The position numbers were made by a program, and so were the translations under genes. Positions 7,646 to 16,513 of a stretch of 64,000 nucleotides of DNA are shown here, in pieces. How positions within the stretch are numbered: the first letter of the stretch is position 1; each line of letters starts with the position of its first letter. Source of the DNA: Lachnospiraceae bacterium (GTDB lineage Bacteria; Bacillota; Clostridia; Lachnospirales; Lachnospiraceae); the NCBI GenBank assembly GCA_017479935.1, contig JAFVBO010000101.1, forward strand, positions 1 through 64,000. The letters are read 5' to 3'. Under the pieces are notes generated by a model. It had not been told where the DNA came from. It saw only the letters and a list, made by a program, of their open reading frames with translations, and did not search any database.

Positions 7646-8416
7646 CTACACCAGACCTAGCACATCTTCAAACTTCAGCGGTCCGCCGAACAAATCCAAA
7701 GCGCTGCCAATGGTGAAGTCCAGGCGGCCATCTCCGAAGGTGCGGATTTTCTCGATATCGGAAAGAGATGAGATGCCTCCCGCGTAGGTCACCGGGATCT
7801 TGCCCCAGCTGCCAAGAAGGCGCACCACCTCTTCCTCGATGCCTGCGGACTTTCCTTCCACGTCCGCTGCATGAACCAGAAATTCCGCGCAGGATTCAGA
7901 GAGTCGATCCAGAAGTTCAAAGGAGAGTTTTTCCTCCGTGAGGCACTGCCAGCGGTCGGTGACGATGTAATAGTCATCACCCTGCTTTTTGCAGCTGAGA
8001 TCCAGCACGAGGCGATCCTTTCCGACGGCGTTCACCATGCGGGAGAGATTGCTTTCGTTGATTTTCCCATCCCGGAAGACAAAGGATGTGACGATCACAT
8101 GGGAGGCTCCTGCATCCAGATACAGGGAGGCCGTGCGGTCGCTCACGCCGCCGCCGGCCATGAGTCCGCCGGGATACGCGCGCAGGGCGTCAAGGACCTG
8201 CTGCCGGGTTTCCTTATAGAATTCGCTTCCGGGTGGATTTAAAAGAATCACGTGGCCGCCCGTCAGGCCTTTTTCCTTATACAACTCCGCGTAATAGGAA
8301 GCCGGCTTTTCTGAGATAAAATTGTTGTGGGCTTCATTTCCCTGATCCTTTAAACTACCACCTACAATTTGCTTTACTTTTCCGTTGTGCACATCGATAC
8401 AAGGTCTGAAACGCAT
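7646..8416 (-). CDS. hisA: Eukaryotic-type HisA (ProFAR isomerase)
   Basis: Catalyses the Amadori isomerisation of ProFAR to PRFAR, step four of histidine synthesis, on a TIM barrel. The sequence matches the eukaryotic HIS6 clade much better than ordinary bacterial HisA. It has an N-terminal CIDVHNGKVKQIVGG motif, then YYAELYK, HVI near residue 56, a VIVTS strand, VLDLSC, FLVHAADVEG, and a final YAGG and SALDLFGG. The second ATG at 8416 is chosen because it lies six bases from the AGAGGA site; the first ATG (8422) abuts it. No other his gene is nearby. It converges on cyuA across the arrays. Confidence 0.88.
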   Translation of the reverse strand: MRFRPCIDVHNGKVKQIVGGSLKDQGNEAHNNFISEKPASYYAELYKEKGLTGGHVILLNPPGSEFYKETRQQVLDALRAYPGGLMAGGGVSDRTASLYLDAGASHVIVTSFVFRDGKINESNLSRMVNAVGKDRLVLDLSCKKQGDDYYIVTDRWQCLTEEKLSFELLDRLSESCAEFLVHAADVEGKSAGIEEEVVRLLGSWGKIPVTYAGGISSLSDIEKIRTFGDGRLDFTIGSALDLFGGPLKFEDVLGLV

Positions 8417-8450
8417 ACGCATTCCTCTTTTCTTTCAAATTAAAACATGG

Positions 8451-8456
8451 TATAAT
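8451..8456 (+). promoter_or_regulatory. Probable -10 box for the lgt-family gene
   Basis: A perfect TATAAT lies 128 bases before the GTG start at 8579, in the gap between divergent hisA and lgt. No convincing -35 box is present at the right distance. A GCAGCGC/GCGCTGC hairpin lies further down the presumed 5' leader at about 8532-8549. Confidence 0.4.
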
Positions 8457-8578
8457 AAATGCGAGTTTTGTTAGCGATTGCGAGAGCTGCGAAGCAGCGA
8501 AGCAAGCGCATCGGCTTTCATGTTTTGTGTAGCAGCGCGCCAGCGCTGCATGTGTTTCATCAGCAAAGGAGAGTATAA

Positions 8579-9388
8579 GTGAAAAGTGTATTATTTTCCA
8601 TAGGAAATTTCAATATTTACGGCTACGGTTTTATGATTGCCCTTGACATCATTGCAGCCTATATCGTGGCGGAAAAACGTGCCCCCTCGCAGGGGCTGGA
8701 TCCGAACCCGATCATTGACCTCACGATCACGTGCGCGATCGGCGGCCTCTTAGGTGCCAAGCTGTTGTATCTGATCACGATCTGGGAGAAGATTGTGAAG
8801 GATCCGTCCGTGCTGTTGTCGTCTCTGACGGACGGCTTTGTGGTGTACGGAGGCATCATCGGAGGAATTCTGGTGGGCTATGTCTTCACACGCATAAAAA
8901 AGCTAAGCTTCCTCAAGCACTTTGACCTGGTCATGCCTTCCATCGCGCTGGCGCAGGCATTTGGGCGGATTGGCTGTTTTCTGGCCGGGTGCTGCTATGG
9001 AAAGGTGACGACCCACGCGTTTTGCGTTGTTTTCCCGGAGGGGTCGCTCGCACCGGCAGGCGTGCCGCTGATCCCTACGCAGCTGATTTCCAGCGGCTTG
9101 AATTTCCTGCATTTTCTTTTCCTGGTGCTGTTCGCGGCTAAATGGAAAAAGGCGGATGGCCAGGTGGGTTTTCTGTACCTGATCTGTTACAGCGCAGGGC
9201 GCTTTATCCTGGAATTCTTCCGTGGGGATGCCATCCGTGGAACGGTGGGAGCCTTATCCACCTCTCAATTTATCGCTGTTTTCCTGTTCGCGATCGGTGT
9301 GATCGGATTTGCGGTCTGCACGAAGATGAAATTCGGACAGACGAAGTCGGAAGCCGAGAAGCCGGAATCCGAAATGACGGAAACATAA
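8579..9388 (+). CDS. lgt: Prolipoprotein diacylglyceryl transferase family protein
   Basis: Lgt transfers diacylglycerol from phosphatidylglycerol to the lipobox cysteine of prolipoproteins, in the cytoplasmic membrane. The 269-aa protein has about seven hydrophobic segments. It keeps the signature Arg at residue 130 in GRIGCF and a C-terminal Arg in EFFRGD (about 211-216), equivalent to essential arginines of E. coli Lgt. Two features differ: the usual GRIGNFING-type motif reads GRIGCFLAGCCYG, and the His of the E. coli HGG motif is Tyr (YGG, about residue 90). It belongs to a variant subclass, and the true Lgt of the cell could be elsewhere. GTG start with AAAGGAGAG upstream. Confidence 0.75.
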   Translation: MKSVLFSIGNFNIYGYGFMIALDIIAAYIVAEKRAPSQGLDPNPIIDLTITCAIGGLLGAKLLYLITIWEKIVKDPSVLLSSLTDGFVVYGGIIGGILVGYVFTRIKKLSFLKHFDLVMPSIALAQAFGRIGCFLAGCCYGKVTTHAFCVVFPEGSLAPAGVPLIPTQLISSGLNFLHFLFLVLFAAKWKKADGQVGFLYLICYSAGRFILEFFRGDAIRGTVGALSTSQFIAVFLFAIGVIGFAVCTKMKFGQTKSEAEKPESEMTET

Positions 9389-9506
9389 AAAGCCGGAAAA
9401 CTGAAATGATGGAAACCGTGAAGTCTGAAGAATAAGGAAAAGGGGAAATCACGATTCACTGGCAATCACGAGACACATTGCATGAGTAACCACTCATGAT
9501 TGACGG

Positions 9507-9534
9507 TTGAATTGTGATTGTAAACCGTTATACT
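9507..9534 (+). promoter_or_regulatory. Promoter of the BspA-like gene
   Basis: TTGAAT (9507-9512) and TATACT (9529-9534) are separated by 16 bases, and the start codon is 38 bases further on. A CATGAG...CTCATG inverted repeat sits just upstream at about 9481-9498 and could be an operator. Confidence 0.55.
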
Positions 9535-9571
9535 ACATCATCAAACACTTTATGGGAGGGTAACAACGAAA

Positions 9572-12500
9572 ATGAAACGAATCGCAAGAGTAACGTTTCT
9601 GATGCTCCTGGCGCTCCTGCTCCTGCTGCCGGTTTCCGGCCGCACGGCGCGCGCGGAGGAGGAAGGCAACTGGAGCTATTCCGTGAAAAAGGACGGAACG
9701 GCCAAGATCACCGCTTACAAGGGAAGCGAGAAAAAAGTAGAGCTTCCCGGTGCGTTAGGCGGTTACGTGGTCACCGAAATCGGTGAGAAAGTGTTCACGA
9801 ACAATATCACCGTGGAAGAGGTTGTCTTTGCGGACACATACCAGACCATCGGCAATTCGGCATTTGCCGGCTGCAGTTCTCTGACTGCTGTCACGTTCAA
9901 CGAAGGACTGCAGTACATCGGCAACAACGCCTTTGAAGCGACGAAAATCAAGACGCTTACGATCCCGGATTCCGTGTACCATATGGGCCGCTATGCGTTC
10001 CAGAACTGCACAGGCCTGCGCAGTTTGACCCTGGGCAACGGCATCACCGAATGGGAGTACTACTATGGGACGAACGCAGCGTTTGCCGGCTGCACGCTCC
10101 TTATGGATCTGGAGCTGAAAGACGGTCTGAAATCGATCGGAAGCTATGCATTTGAAGGTTGCACGCTTCTGATGGAGGTGACGATGCCGGAGAGCATCGA
10201 AACCGTGGAAGATGCTGCGTTCAGAAGCTGCGAACTCTTAGACACGGCAACTGTCTACGGCAGTATCGGATTTATGGCCTTCCAGAACTGCACCAGCCTG
10301 GCGGATCTGACGCTGCACAACACCCTGTCGATCGGAAATAATGCCTTCGAAGGAGACACGGCGCTCGCAAGCGTGGAGCTTCCCGAGGTCCTGACGTCGA
10401 TCGGCGAAAATGCCTTCAACGGCTGCACCAAACTGAAATCCATCACGATCCCGGATTCCGTTACGTACGTGGGCGAATACTGCTTCCAGAATAATACGCA
10501 GCTGGAGACCGTGGTGCTGGGCAGCGGCATCAAAGAGTGGGGCACCTATTATTCGGACAACTCCGCGTTCCGCGGCTGCACCAAACTGAAAAACCTGACG
10601 ATCAAGGAAGGCGTTGCCTACCTGCCCGCCGGAATCTTCCGGGACTGCACCGTCCTTGCGGAGGTGGAAATCCCCGGCAGCTGCGACCGTATCGACGATA
10701 ACGCGTTCCAGAACTGCCCGTCCTTAACCACTGTCACCATGAACGACGGACTTCACGCCATCGGTGCGTACGCATTCCGCGAATGCCCGGCGCTTGTCAA
10801 GGCGGACCTGCCGGCGAGCCTCTTAAGCATTGGAAACGAAGCTTTCCGCGGAAGTCAGCTGCGGAGTGTCGTCATTCCGGATAAGGTGATGACGATCGGC
10901 TACTACGCATTCCGCGAATGCCCGGCGCTTACCGATGTGACCATCGGCGAGAGCGTGGAGAAATGGGAAACCTACTACGGGGAAAACGGCGCGTTCCAGA
11001 ACTGCCCGCGCATCGAAAACGTCACGATCAAGGACGGCGTGCTTTCGATCGGCACATACGCGTTTCAGAACTGCGTGTCCCTAAAGGAAGTGGAAATTCC
11101 GATCACGGCGACGGCCGTCGGCGCATACGCCTTTGATGGCTGCAGCCGCCTGTCGAAGCTGACGATGCTGCGCGGCGAGATCCAGGAAGGCGCCTTCAGA
11201 AACTGCACCTCCCTGTACGATCTGACCTTGAAGCGTATCACGACCATCGGTCGCAGCGCGTTCCAGAACGCCAAGGTTCTGTACGAGCTGAACCTTCCGG
11301 GAACCGTCACCCTGATCGGCCGCAGCGCGTTTGACGGCTGCGCCTCCCTTTCCAGCGTGGAGATTCCGGACAGCGTGACGGAAATCGGCGCTTATGCTTT
11401 TGCGAACTGCACGGGCCTTTTGACGGCAAAAATCGGAAACAACATCACCACCTGGGGAACGGACTACGGCACCGGCGGCCTGTTTATGAATGACACCGCG
11501 CTGCAGTACGCGGTCTTAGAAGACGGCGCGAACTCGTTAGGTGAAGGCGTGTTCCGCGGCTGCACGGCTCTTGTCGGGGTATCGCTTCCGGAGACCGTGG
11601 TTTCCTACGGAAAGAACCTCTTTAACAAGGCATCGGAGACGGTTGTCATCCATGTAAGCGGCTCCAAGATGGCGGATCTGGCCACCGCGGAAAGCCGCAC
11701 GTCCACGACAGCCCCGCTTGTCATTCCGGATTATGCAACCTGCACCGTCTCCATCACGGCAGGGGAGGGCGGACAGGCCGCTCCTACGGGCGATATCGAG
11801 AAGCCCATCGGAAGCGCGCAGTTTGTCTATTCTCTCGCGGATGCCGGCTACATACTGGAAAGCTGCAAGATGGACGGCTCGTTTGAGTACGTCACGAAGA
11901 CCGGGATGAAAGAGGTGATGGCTGACCAGATGATCGGCCTTTCCGGAAACCGCTCGCTGGAAGTTCGCTTCACTGCGGACCCGGACTATGTGGATCCTTA
12001 CCCGCCGCTTGACAAGGAAGAAGAAACACCCGCTGCTGAAGGAGAGCCTGCACAGGAAGGCGAGACTCCCGGCGCACAGGGAAGCGAGGAAGCCGAAAAC
12101 ACTGGACTGGTGCGTTTTACAGAGGAACACCCTTCCTATAAGATGGTAAACATCTATCTGCAGGGCCTTTTATCCGGTGCCTCTGATGCCTTCTTAAGCG
12201 AGGCCTCGCCGGTTTCCGAAGCCGCCTTTTTATCGTTCCTGTACCGCATTGACGGTGCGCCGCAGGTGGAATGGAAGGATTACGGTCCTAATGTGCCGGC
12301 TGGGTCCTGGTATGGAAATGCCGTGGTATACGCTGTTTCCAAAAACGTTCTGACCGAAGCGGAAGCGTCCGCGATCACACCGGCAGCGCCTCTCTCCGGC
12401 AGCCGCCTGGCGGAACTTGCCCGCCGCTTTGCTGAGAGCCGTGGCCTCAAAGTGGTGCCGGAAGACGCTGCCCCCGGGGATGTCTTTTCCTGGGCGGCCG

Positions 12501-12604
12501 AGAACGGCCTTTGCTATCAGAGCAAGGTTTCTCCTGATGCGCCTGTCATCTGCGGGCAGTGCACCAGACTTTTAACCTCCTTCCTGGCGGATATGTTTGG
12601 CTAA
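9572..12604 (+). CDS. BspA-like leucine-rich repeat surface protein
   Basis: An exported 1010-aa protein, probably displayed on the cell surface for adhesion or ligand binding. Residues 1-28 are a signal peptide (KR, long Leu core, ARA cleavage site). Residues about 40-715 are over twenty LRR_5/BspA repeats of about 23 aa with the pattern IGxxAFxxC..L..I.IPxSV. A beta-rich segment follows at about 720-805, then an acidic Pro/Glu linker (about 805-845). The C-terminal 165 residues resemble S-layer homology modules, which bind cell-wall polymer. No LPXTG motif. It has its own promoter and a strong terminator at 12618-12667, so it is a single-gene unit. The ligand is unknown. Confidence 0.85.
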   Translation: MKRIARVTFLMLLALLLLLPVSGRTARAEEEGNWSYSVKKDGTAKITAYKGSEKKVELPGALGGYVVTEIGEKVFTNNITVEEVVFADTYQTIGNSAFAGCSSLTAVTFNEGLQYIGNNAFEATKIKTLTIPDSVYHMGRYAFQNCTGLRSLTLGNGITEWEYYYGTNAAFAGCTLLMDLELKDGLKSIGSYAFEGCTLLMEVTMPESIETVEDAAFRSCELLDTATVYGSIGFMAFQNCTSLADLTLHNTLSIGNNAFEGDTALASVELPEVLTSIGENAFNGCTKLKSITIPDSVTYVGEYCFQNNTQLETVVLGSGIKEWGTYYSDNSAFRGCTKLKNLTIKEGVAYLPAGIFRDCTVLAEVEIPGSCDRIDDNAFQNCPSLTTVTMNDGLHAIGAYAFRECPALVKADLPASLLSIGNEAFRGSQLRSVVIPDKVMTIGYYAFRECPALTDVTIGESVEKWETYYGENGAFQNCPRIENVTIKDGVLSIGTYAFQNCVSLKEVEIPITATAVGAYAFDGCSRLSKLTMLRGEIQEGAFRNCTSLYDLTLKRITTIGRSAFQNAKVLYELNLPGTVTLIGRSAFDGCASLSSVEIPDSVTEIGAYAFANCTGLLTAKIGNNITTWGTDYGTGGLFMNDTALQYAVLEDGANSLGEGVFRGCTALVGVSLPETVVSYGKNLFNKASETVVIHVSGSKMADLATAESRTSTTAPLVIPDYATCTVSITAGEGGQAAPTGDIEKPIGSAQFVYSLADAGYILESCKMDGSFEYVTKTGMKEVMADQMIGLSGNRSLEVRFTADPDYVDPYPPLDKEEETPAAEGEPAQEGETPGAQGSEEAENTGLVRFTEEHPSYKMVNIYLQGLLSGASDAFLSEASPVSEAAFLSFLYRIDGAPQVEWKDYGPNVPAGSWYGNAVVYAVSKNVLTEAEASAITPAAPLSGSRLAELARRFAESRGLKVVPEDAAPGDVFSWAAENGLCYQSKVSPDAPVICGQCTRLLTSFLADMFG

Positions 12605-12617
12605 AGGATATGTATGC

Positions 12618-12667
12618 GGACGGGTTGTTTCCTGCTTTTGGGCAGTGAAATAACCCGTCCGGTTTTC
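12618..12667 (+). terminator. Intrinsic terminator after the BspA-like gene
   Basis: GGACGGGTT pairs with AACCCGTCC, the stem continues inward through TTTC/GAAA and CTGC/GCAG, and GGTTTTCTC follows. It starts 14 bases past the stop codon. Confidence 0.8.
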
Positions 12668-12860
12668 TCATCATTTTTTAATCTTTCTCCCCTTACCTTC
12701 TCATCTTTGTCTGCTATGATACAGTCACCGTCAGGAAAGACAGACGGAAACAATATCGGGGCAAAATGAAAACGGCTGCTCTGCAACAGGGGATCAGCAT
12801 AAAGCTGTTCGAAGGGGATTTCATTAACTGGAGCAGCCTTACAAGGAAAGGAGTTTTATC

Positions 12861-13415
12861 ATGACAAATCTTGAAATGGTGGAAAAAATCCGCGAGAAGG
12901 CAAACGTGAGCTACGAAGAGGCCAGAAACGCACTGGAAGCCTGCAATTATGATCTGCTGGATGCGATGGTGTATCTGGAAAAATTAGGAAAGATCAAGTC
13001 GAAGGACGCCGGGTACTCCTACACGGAGAGCACCTATGACGGGGGCGATGCCATGTATCGCGACGTGGAGATGACGGCATCCGGCGGACGCACGGAGAAG
13101 AAAAAGAAAGGCGCGTTCATCATGGACGAGCTGAAAAAGCTCTTTGACAAGAGCCTGAAGAATTCGTTCAGGATCAGCAAAGACGACCGCGTGATCGTGT
13201 CGGTGCCGGTTCTGGTCATGGTCATCCTGGTGATCGGCGCGTTCTGGGTGACGGTACCGCTTCTGATTGTGGGCCTGGTGTTCCGCTTCCGCTACTCGTT
13301 TGAAGGCCAGGACCTCGGTAACGATACCATCAACGTCACCATGGACAAGGCCGCTGATTACGTGGACGATCTGGTCGAAAAGTATAAGGAAAGAAAGAAC
13401 AACGACGAACAGTAA
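12861..13415 (+). CDS. DUF4342 protein with N-terminal UBA/TS-N-like domain
   Basis: The 184-aa protein starts with a UBA/TS-N-type three-helix domain (about residues 1-45, with the VSYEEARNALEACNYDLLDAM pattern) like the one in EF-Ts. A linker is followed by a DUF4342 region (about 85-160). That region contains one or two hydrophobic segments at about 113-140, probably membrane-spanning, and then a charged tail. The role is unknown; family members often sit near envelope or stress genes. It lies just upstream of a response regulator with a GGGCAGGG/CCCTGCCC hairpin between, and may be co-transcribed with the two-component genes. Good AAAGGAG site before the ATG. Confidence 0.75.
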   Translation: MTNLEMVEKIREKANVSYEEARNALEACNYDLLDAMVYLEKLGKIKSKDAGYSYTESTYDGGDAMYRDVEMTASGGRTEKKKKGAFIMDELKKLFDKSLKNSFRISKDDRVIVSVPVLVMVILVIGAFWVTVPLLIVGLVFRFRYSFEGQDLGNDTINVTMDKAADYVDDLVEKYKERKNNDEQ

Positions 13416-13467
13416 AGTAGGACGGGCAGGGCCATCCCCTGCCCCCTATGTGTAAGGAGGAAAGAAC

Positions 13468-14148
13468 ATGGCCAGAATTCTGATTGTGGAAGACGAAGAA
13501 AAAATGGCCCGCTTTGTCGAACTGGAGCTGATGCACGAAGGATATGAAACCGGAAAGGCTTCCGACGGAAGAAGCGGCCTTGAGATGGCGCTCTCCGGAG
13601 AGTATGACCTGATGGTGTTAGATGTCATGCTTCCGGGTTTAAACGGGCTGGAAGTCTTAAGGCGCCTGCGCCTTACTTCCTCGCTTCCGGTCATCCTTCT
13701 TACAGCCCGCGACGCGGTGATGGACAAGGTGAGCGGCCTGGAGATGGGAGCGGATGACTACATGACAAAGCCGTTTGCCATCGAAGAGCTTCTGGCCAGG
13801 ATCCGCCTGGCGCTTCGAAAGGCTGGGCAGAGCCGGGAAAAGGCTGCGGCGCGGGAGCTTTCCTGCCGCGAAGTAACCTTAAATCTCGACTCCCGGGAGG
13901 TATCCGTAAAAGGAACCCCCGTGGAACTCACCAGCCGGGAATTTGACCTGTTAAAAACGTTCCTGGAGAACAAGAACATTGTGCTTTCGCGTGACAGCCT
14001 GATCGAGAAAGTGTGGGGCTTTTCATACTTCGGGGAGACCAACGTGGTCGACGTGTACGTTCGTTACCTGCGGCAGAAGATCGATGATCCCTTCGGGATT
14101 GATCTGATCCATACCGTGCGCGGCGTGGGGTACGTGGTCAAGGATTAA
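13468..14148 (+). CDS. OmpR/PhoB-family response regulator
   Basis: The 226-aa DNA-binding regulator has an N-terminal receiver domain with acidic pair Glu8-Asp9-Glu10, phosphoacceptor Asp in LDVMLPG (about residue 52), Thr in LLTARD and Lys in TKPF. The C-terminal winged helix (about 130-226) has the usual SREFDLL and YVRYLRQKI motifs. It is followed within about 80 bases by its likely sensor kinase. The target genes and signal are not shown by the sequence. AAGGAGG site before the ATG. Confidence 0.92.
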   Translation: MARILIVEDEEKMARFVELELMHEGYETGKASDGRSGLEMALSGEYDLMVLDVMLPGLNGLEVLRRLRLTSSLPVILLTARDAVMDKVSGLEMGADDYMTKPFAIEELLARIRLALRKAGQSREKAAARELSCREVTLNLDSREVSVKGTPVELTSREFDLLKTFLENKNIVLSRDSLIEKVWGFSYFGETNVVDVYVRYLRQKIDDPFGIDLIHTVRGVGYVVKD

Positions 14149-14230
14149 AGCGCTAAAGAAGCCTTCGTTAAGTGCTTGTATGAGAGCAAAGCTTTCGTAA
14201 AGTGGGTGTATGAAAGCAAAGGGGGACCGT

Positions 14231-15529
14231 ATGAAAGCAGAAGAAACCGGGGAAACCATCAAAAAGCAAAAAACCTCCTCTATCGTGCGCACGATTCTGG
14301 TCCGGTATCAGATGCGGGATCTGGGAGACACTTTATTTATGGACTTTCTGATCCTCCTGACCGCCATCACCTGCCTGACGGTCGGCATAGAACTGGTGCA
14401 CGGGGAGTTTGTCTGGAACGCGCACCGGGCATTTCTTCTTGGGGAACCGGTCCTGGCAGACACTGTGCGCCCGGAATTTCTGATCCGTATCTCAAGACTC
14501 GTCTACGAATATACCCCAAAAAACGGCGAAACCGTACAGGTGGCCATCGGCCGGCCGACCGCGTATTTTTTTGCATTCTACAATGTGATGCTGATCATCC
14601 AGGCAGTCGACTGGAGCCTCGCGTGGATATGGGAAAACGGACGCCTCCGCTCAATCTTAAAACCCATCGATGAGCTGGCCGTGGCCGCGGAAAGGTTGTC
14701 CTCCCGGGCCTGGAGCGAAGCAGGCCTTAAGGAACTCGAACGGTCGCTGGATGAAATCAAACGCTCGGACGCCCGGGTATCCTTGGGCGACAAAGACCTG
14801 GCGGGCCTCGAGAACGCCATCAACAACCTCCTGACCCGGCTTCAGAAGAGCTACCAGGCGCAAACCCGTTTCGTGGACGACGCCAGCCACGAGCTCAGGA
14901 CGCCCGTGGCCGTCATTCAGGGCTATGCCTCCATGCTGGAACGGTGGGGCAAGGAGGATCCGCAGACATTAGAAGAATCCATCCACGCGATCCGGGATGA
15001 GGCGGATCACATGAAGACGCTGATCGATCAGCTCTTGTTCCTGGCAAGGGGCGACATGGGCCGGACCAAGCTTTCCATGGAAAAGCTGAATGTCCGCGAG
15101 CTCATGAAGGAAGTCCGGGAAGAGTCCGAGATGATCGACAACACGCATCGCTATGTCCTGGATGCAGAGAACGAGTATTTTTGTATGGCGGAGCCAGCCA
15201 TGTTAAAGCAGGCGCTCCGGATCCTCGTGGACAATGCCGCCAAATATACAAAGGAAGGCGGGCTGATCACCCTTCGTCTACGCGGAAACGAGAAAAAAGT
15301 TTCCCTGGAGGTGCAGGATTCCGGCATCGGCATCAGCCAGGAAGAACTCCCGCATATCTTTGAGCGCTTCTTCCGCGGCGAGGATGTGCGCGGCACCACG
15401 AAAGGAAGCGGCCTGGGCCTTTCCATAGCCGCCTGGATAGTAGACCGCTTAAGCGGCAAAATTTCCGCCCTCAGTATCCCCGACTACGGCACTCGCTTTG
15501 TGATCGAGCTTCCGCGCACGCTTGCGTGA
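14231..15529 (+). CDS. Sensor histidine kinase
   Basis: Partner of the response regulator upstream. The 432-aa protein has two membrane segments (about residues 37-57 and 109-132) bounding a short extracytoplasmic loop of about 50 aa. HAMP-like linker sequence follows. The phosphoacceptor H-box is DASHELRTPV. The ATPase domain has the N-box LVDNAAKYT, the G1 box DSGIGIS, the F-box ERFFR and the G2 box GSGLGLSI. The ATG at 14231 has AAAGGGGGA upstream and is preferred over the in-frame ATG at 14210. The small sensing loop suggests an envelope or membrane signal, but that is inference. Confidence 0.9.
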   Translation: MKAEETGETIKKQKTSSIVRTILVRYQMRDLGDTLFMDFLILLTAITCLTVGIELVHGEFVWNAHRAFLLGEPVLADTVRPEFLIRISRLVYEYTPKNGETVQVAIGRPTAYFFAFYNVMLIIQAVDWSLAWIWENGRLRSILKPIDELAVAAERLSSRAWSEAGLKELERSLDEIKRSDARVSLGDKDLAGLENAINNLLTRLQKSYQAQTRFVDDASHELRTPVAVIQGYASMLERWGKEDPQTLEESIHAIRDEADHMKTLIDQLLFLARGDMGRTKLSMEKLNVRELMKEVREESEMIDNTHRYVLDAENEYFCMAEPAMLKQALRILVDNAAKYTKEGGLITLRLRGNEKKVSLEVQDSGIGISQEELPHIFERFFRGEDVRGTTKGSGLGLSIAAWIVDRLSGKISALSIPDYGTRFVIELPRTLA

Positions 15530-15586
15530 CCTGCCATGTCATGTGGATGCAGGCTTGTTTACTTAAGAATTGTTCCGCGCTAGAAT

Positions 15587-15990
15587 CTCATGCATTCTTG
15601 CTTTCGGGAACTTTATATTTGCATGGGAAATGTCGCAAAAAGGCCAGAACCCCATGCATTCTTGCTTTCCAGAGTTTCATAAATGCATGGGGAATGACCA
15701 CAAAAGGCAGGATTCCCATGCATCCTAGCTTCCAGAAGTTTCATATTTGCATGGGGAATGACCGCAAAAGGCCAAATTCCCATGCATTCTTGCTTCCAGG
15801 AATTTCATAAATGCATGGGGAATGGCCGCAGAAGGCCAAAACCCCATGCATTCTTGCTTTCGGGAGCTTTATTTTTGCATGGGAAATGGCGCAAAAAGGC
15901 CGGAACCCCATGCATTCTTGCTTTCCAGAGTTTCATAAATGCATGGGGAATGGCCGCAAAAGGCAAGATTCCCATGCAATATGACTTCAA
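15587..15990 (+). repeat. Tandem array C1 (6 full units of 64 bp, CCCATGCA arms)
   Basis: CCCATGCA-type arms recur at 15587 (imperfect), 15651, 15715, 15779, 15843, 15907 and 15971, each step exactly 64 bases. Each unit pairs CCCATGCA with TGCATGGG across a 25-base loop (GCTTTC.GGAG.TTTCATAAA type). A 23-base linker containing GGC-C-CAAAAGGC joins it to the next unit. The last copy is truncated. Short ORFs across it are products of the repeat, not genes. The same family is at 34441-34903. Confidence 0.92.
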
Positions 15991-16056
15991 GCTCAAAAAC
16001 TGACCAAGGCAGCGATTATGACAGTAAACTGAAAGCCAACTTTTGAAGCCAGGAAA

Positions 16057-16093
16057 GCGCAGGCAAGTTTCCATAATAAACCAATGCCTGCGC
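16057..16093 (+). repeat. Lone B-type hairpin unit
   Basis: GCGCAGGCA, a 19-base loop and TGCCTGCGC form a perfect 9-bp stem. Arms and loop length match array B at 7299-7554, where the right arm reads TGCCTACGC; here that position pairs correctly. The copy lies between array C1 and the long palindrome at 16164. Confidence 0.7.
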
Positions 16094-16163
16094 CTGAAGC
16101 CATCTTTTCACAATGCATACACAGTGAATTTGTTTTATCAATTGCATAGGAACAGCGTAAATT

Positions 16164-16513
16164 GTCAAAAACAGCCAAGCCAGCGAACCTGTATGCTGTC
16201 ACGTGAGTGGAGACTTTAGGCGGCGGGGAAGAAATTCCGGCAGCTGGTGGGAGCAAGGGGATAGTACCACTTATAGCGGCAAAGAGCTGCACCTCCGCGA
16301 AATCGCGGTACCACCAGTACCGTGATTTCAGGGGCACTAAGAGGAACACCGTCATCAGACGGGGTTCCGAGATGTGCCCCGGCGGATGTGCGGCGCTTTG
16401 CTGCTATTAGTGGTACTCCCCAAAGATCCCTTTGCTGCCGGAAATCTCCCCGCCGTTTTAGGCTGCAATCACATGACAGCTTCATGCAGTTCGCTGGCTT
16501 AGCCGTTTTTGAC
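16164..16513. repeat. 350-bp imperfect palindrome with a nested hairpin
   Basis: The left arm runs from GTCAAAAACAGCCAAGCCAG and the right arm ends in its near complement, CTGGCTTAGCCGTTTTTGAC. Pairing continues inward through GCTGTCA/TGACAGC, CGGCGGGG/CCCCGCCG, TTCCGGCAGC/GCTGCCGGAA, AGTACCACT/AGTGGTACT and GGGGCAC/GTGCCCC to a CCGTC-ATCA-GACGG tip at 16349-16362. The left arm has about 34 extra bases (near 16296-16330) that form their own hairpin, GAAATCGCGGTAC/GTACCGTGATTTC. No ORF of interest. It could be a structured RNA, a cruciform site or a MITE-like remnant. Confidence 0.8.

Noticed and set aside
7646-8422. hisF instead of hisA for the minus-strand TIM barrel
   Set aside because: HNGKVKQIVGG, YYAELYK and HAADVEG match the eukaryotic ProFAR isomerase; HisF-specific motifs were not seen.
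15526-16003. Open reading frames of about 80-95 codons across array C1
   Set aside because: They encode repeated HAF/CMGN-type peptides dictated by the 64-bp DNA repeat (64 is not a multiple of three, so the frame shifts each unit) and lack ribosome sites.
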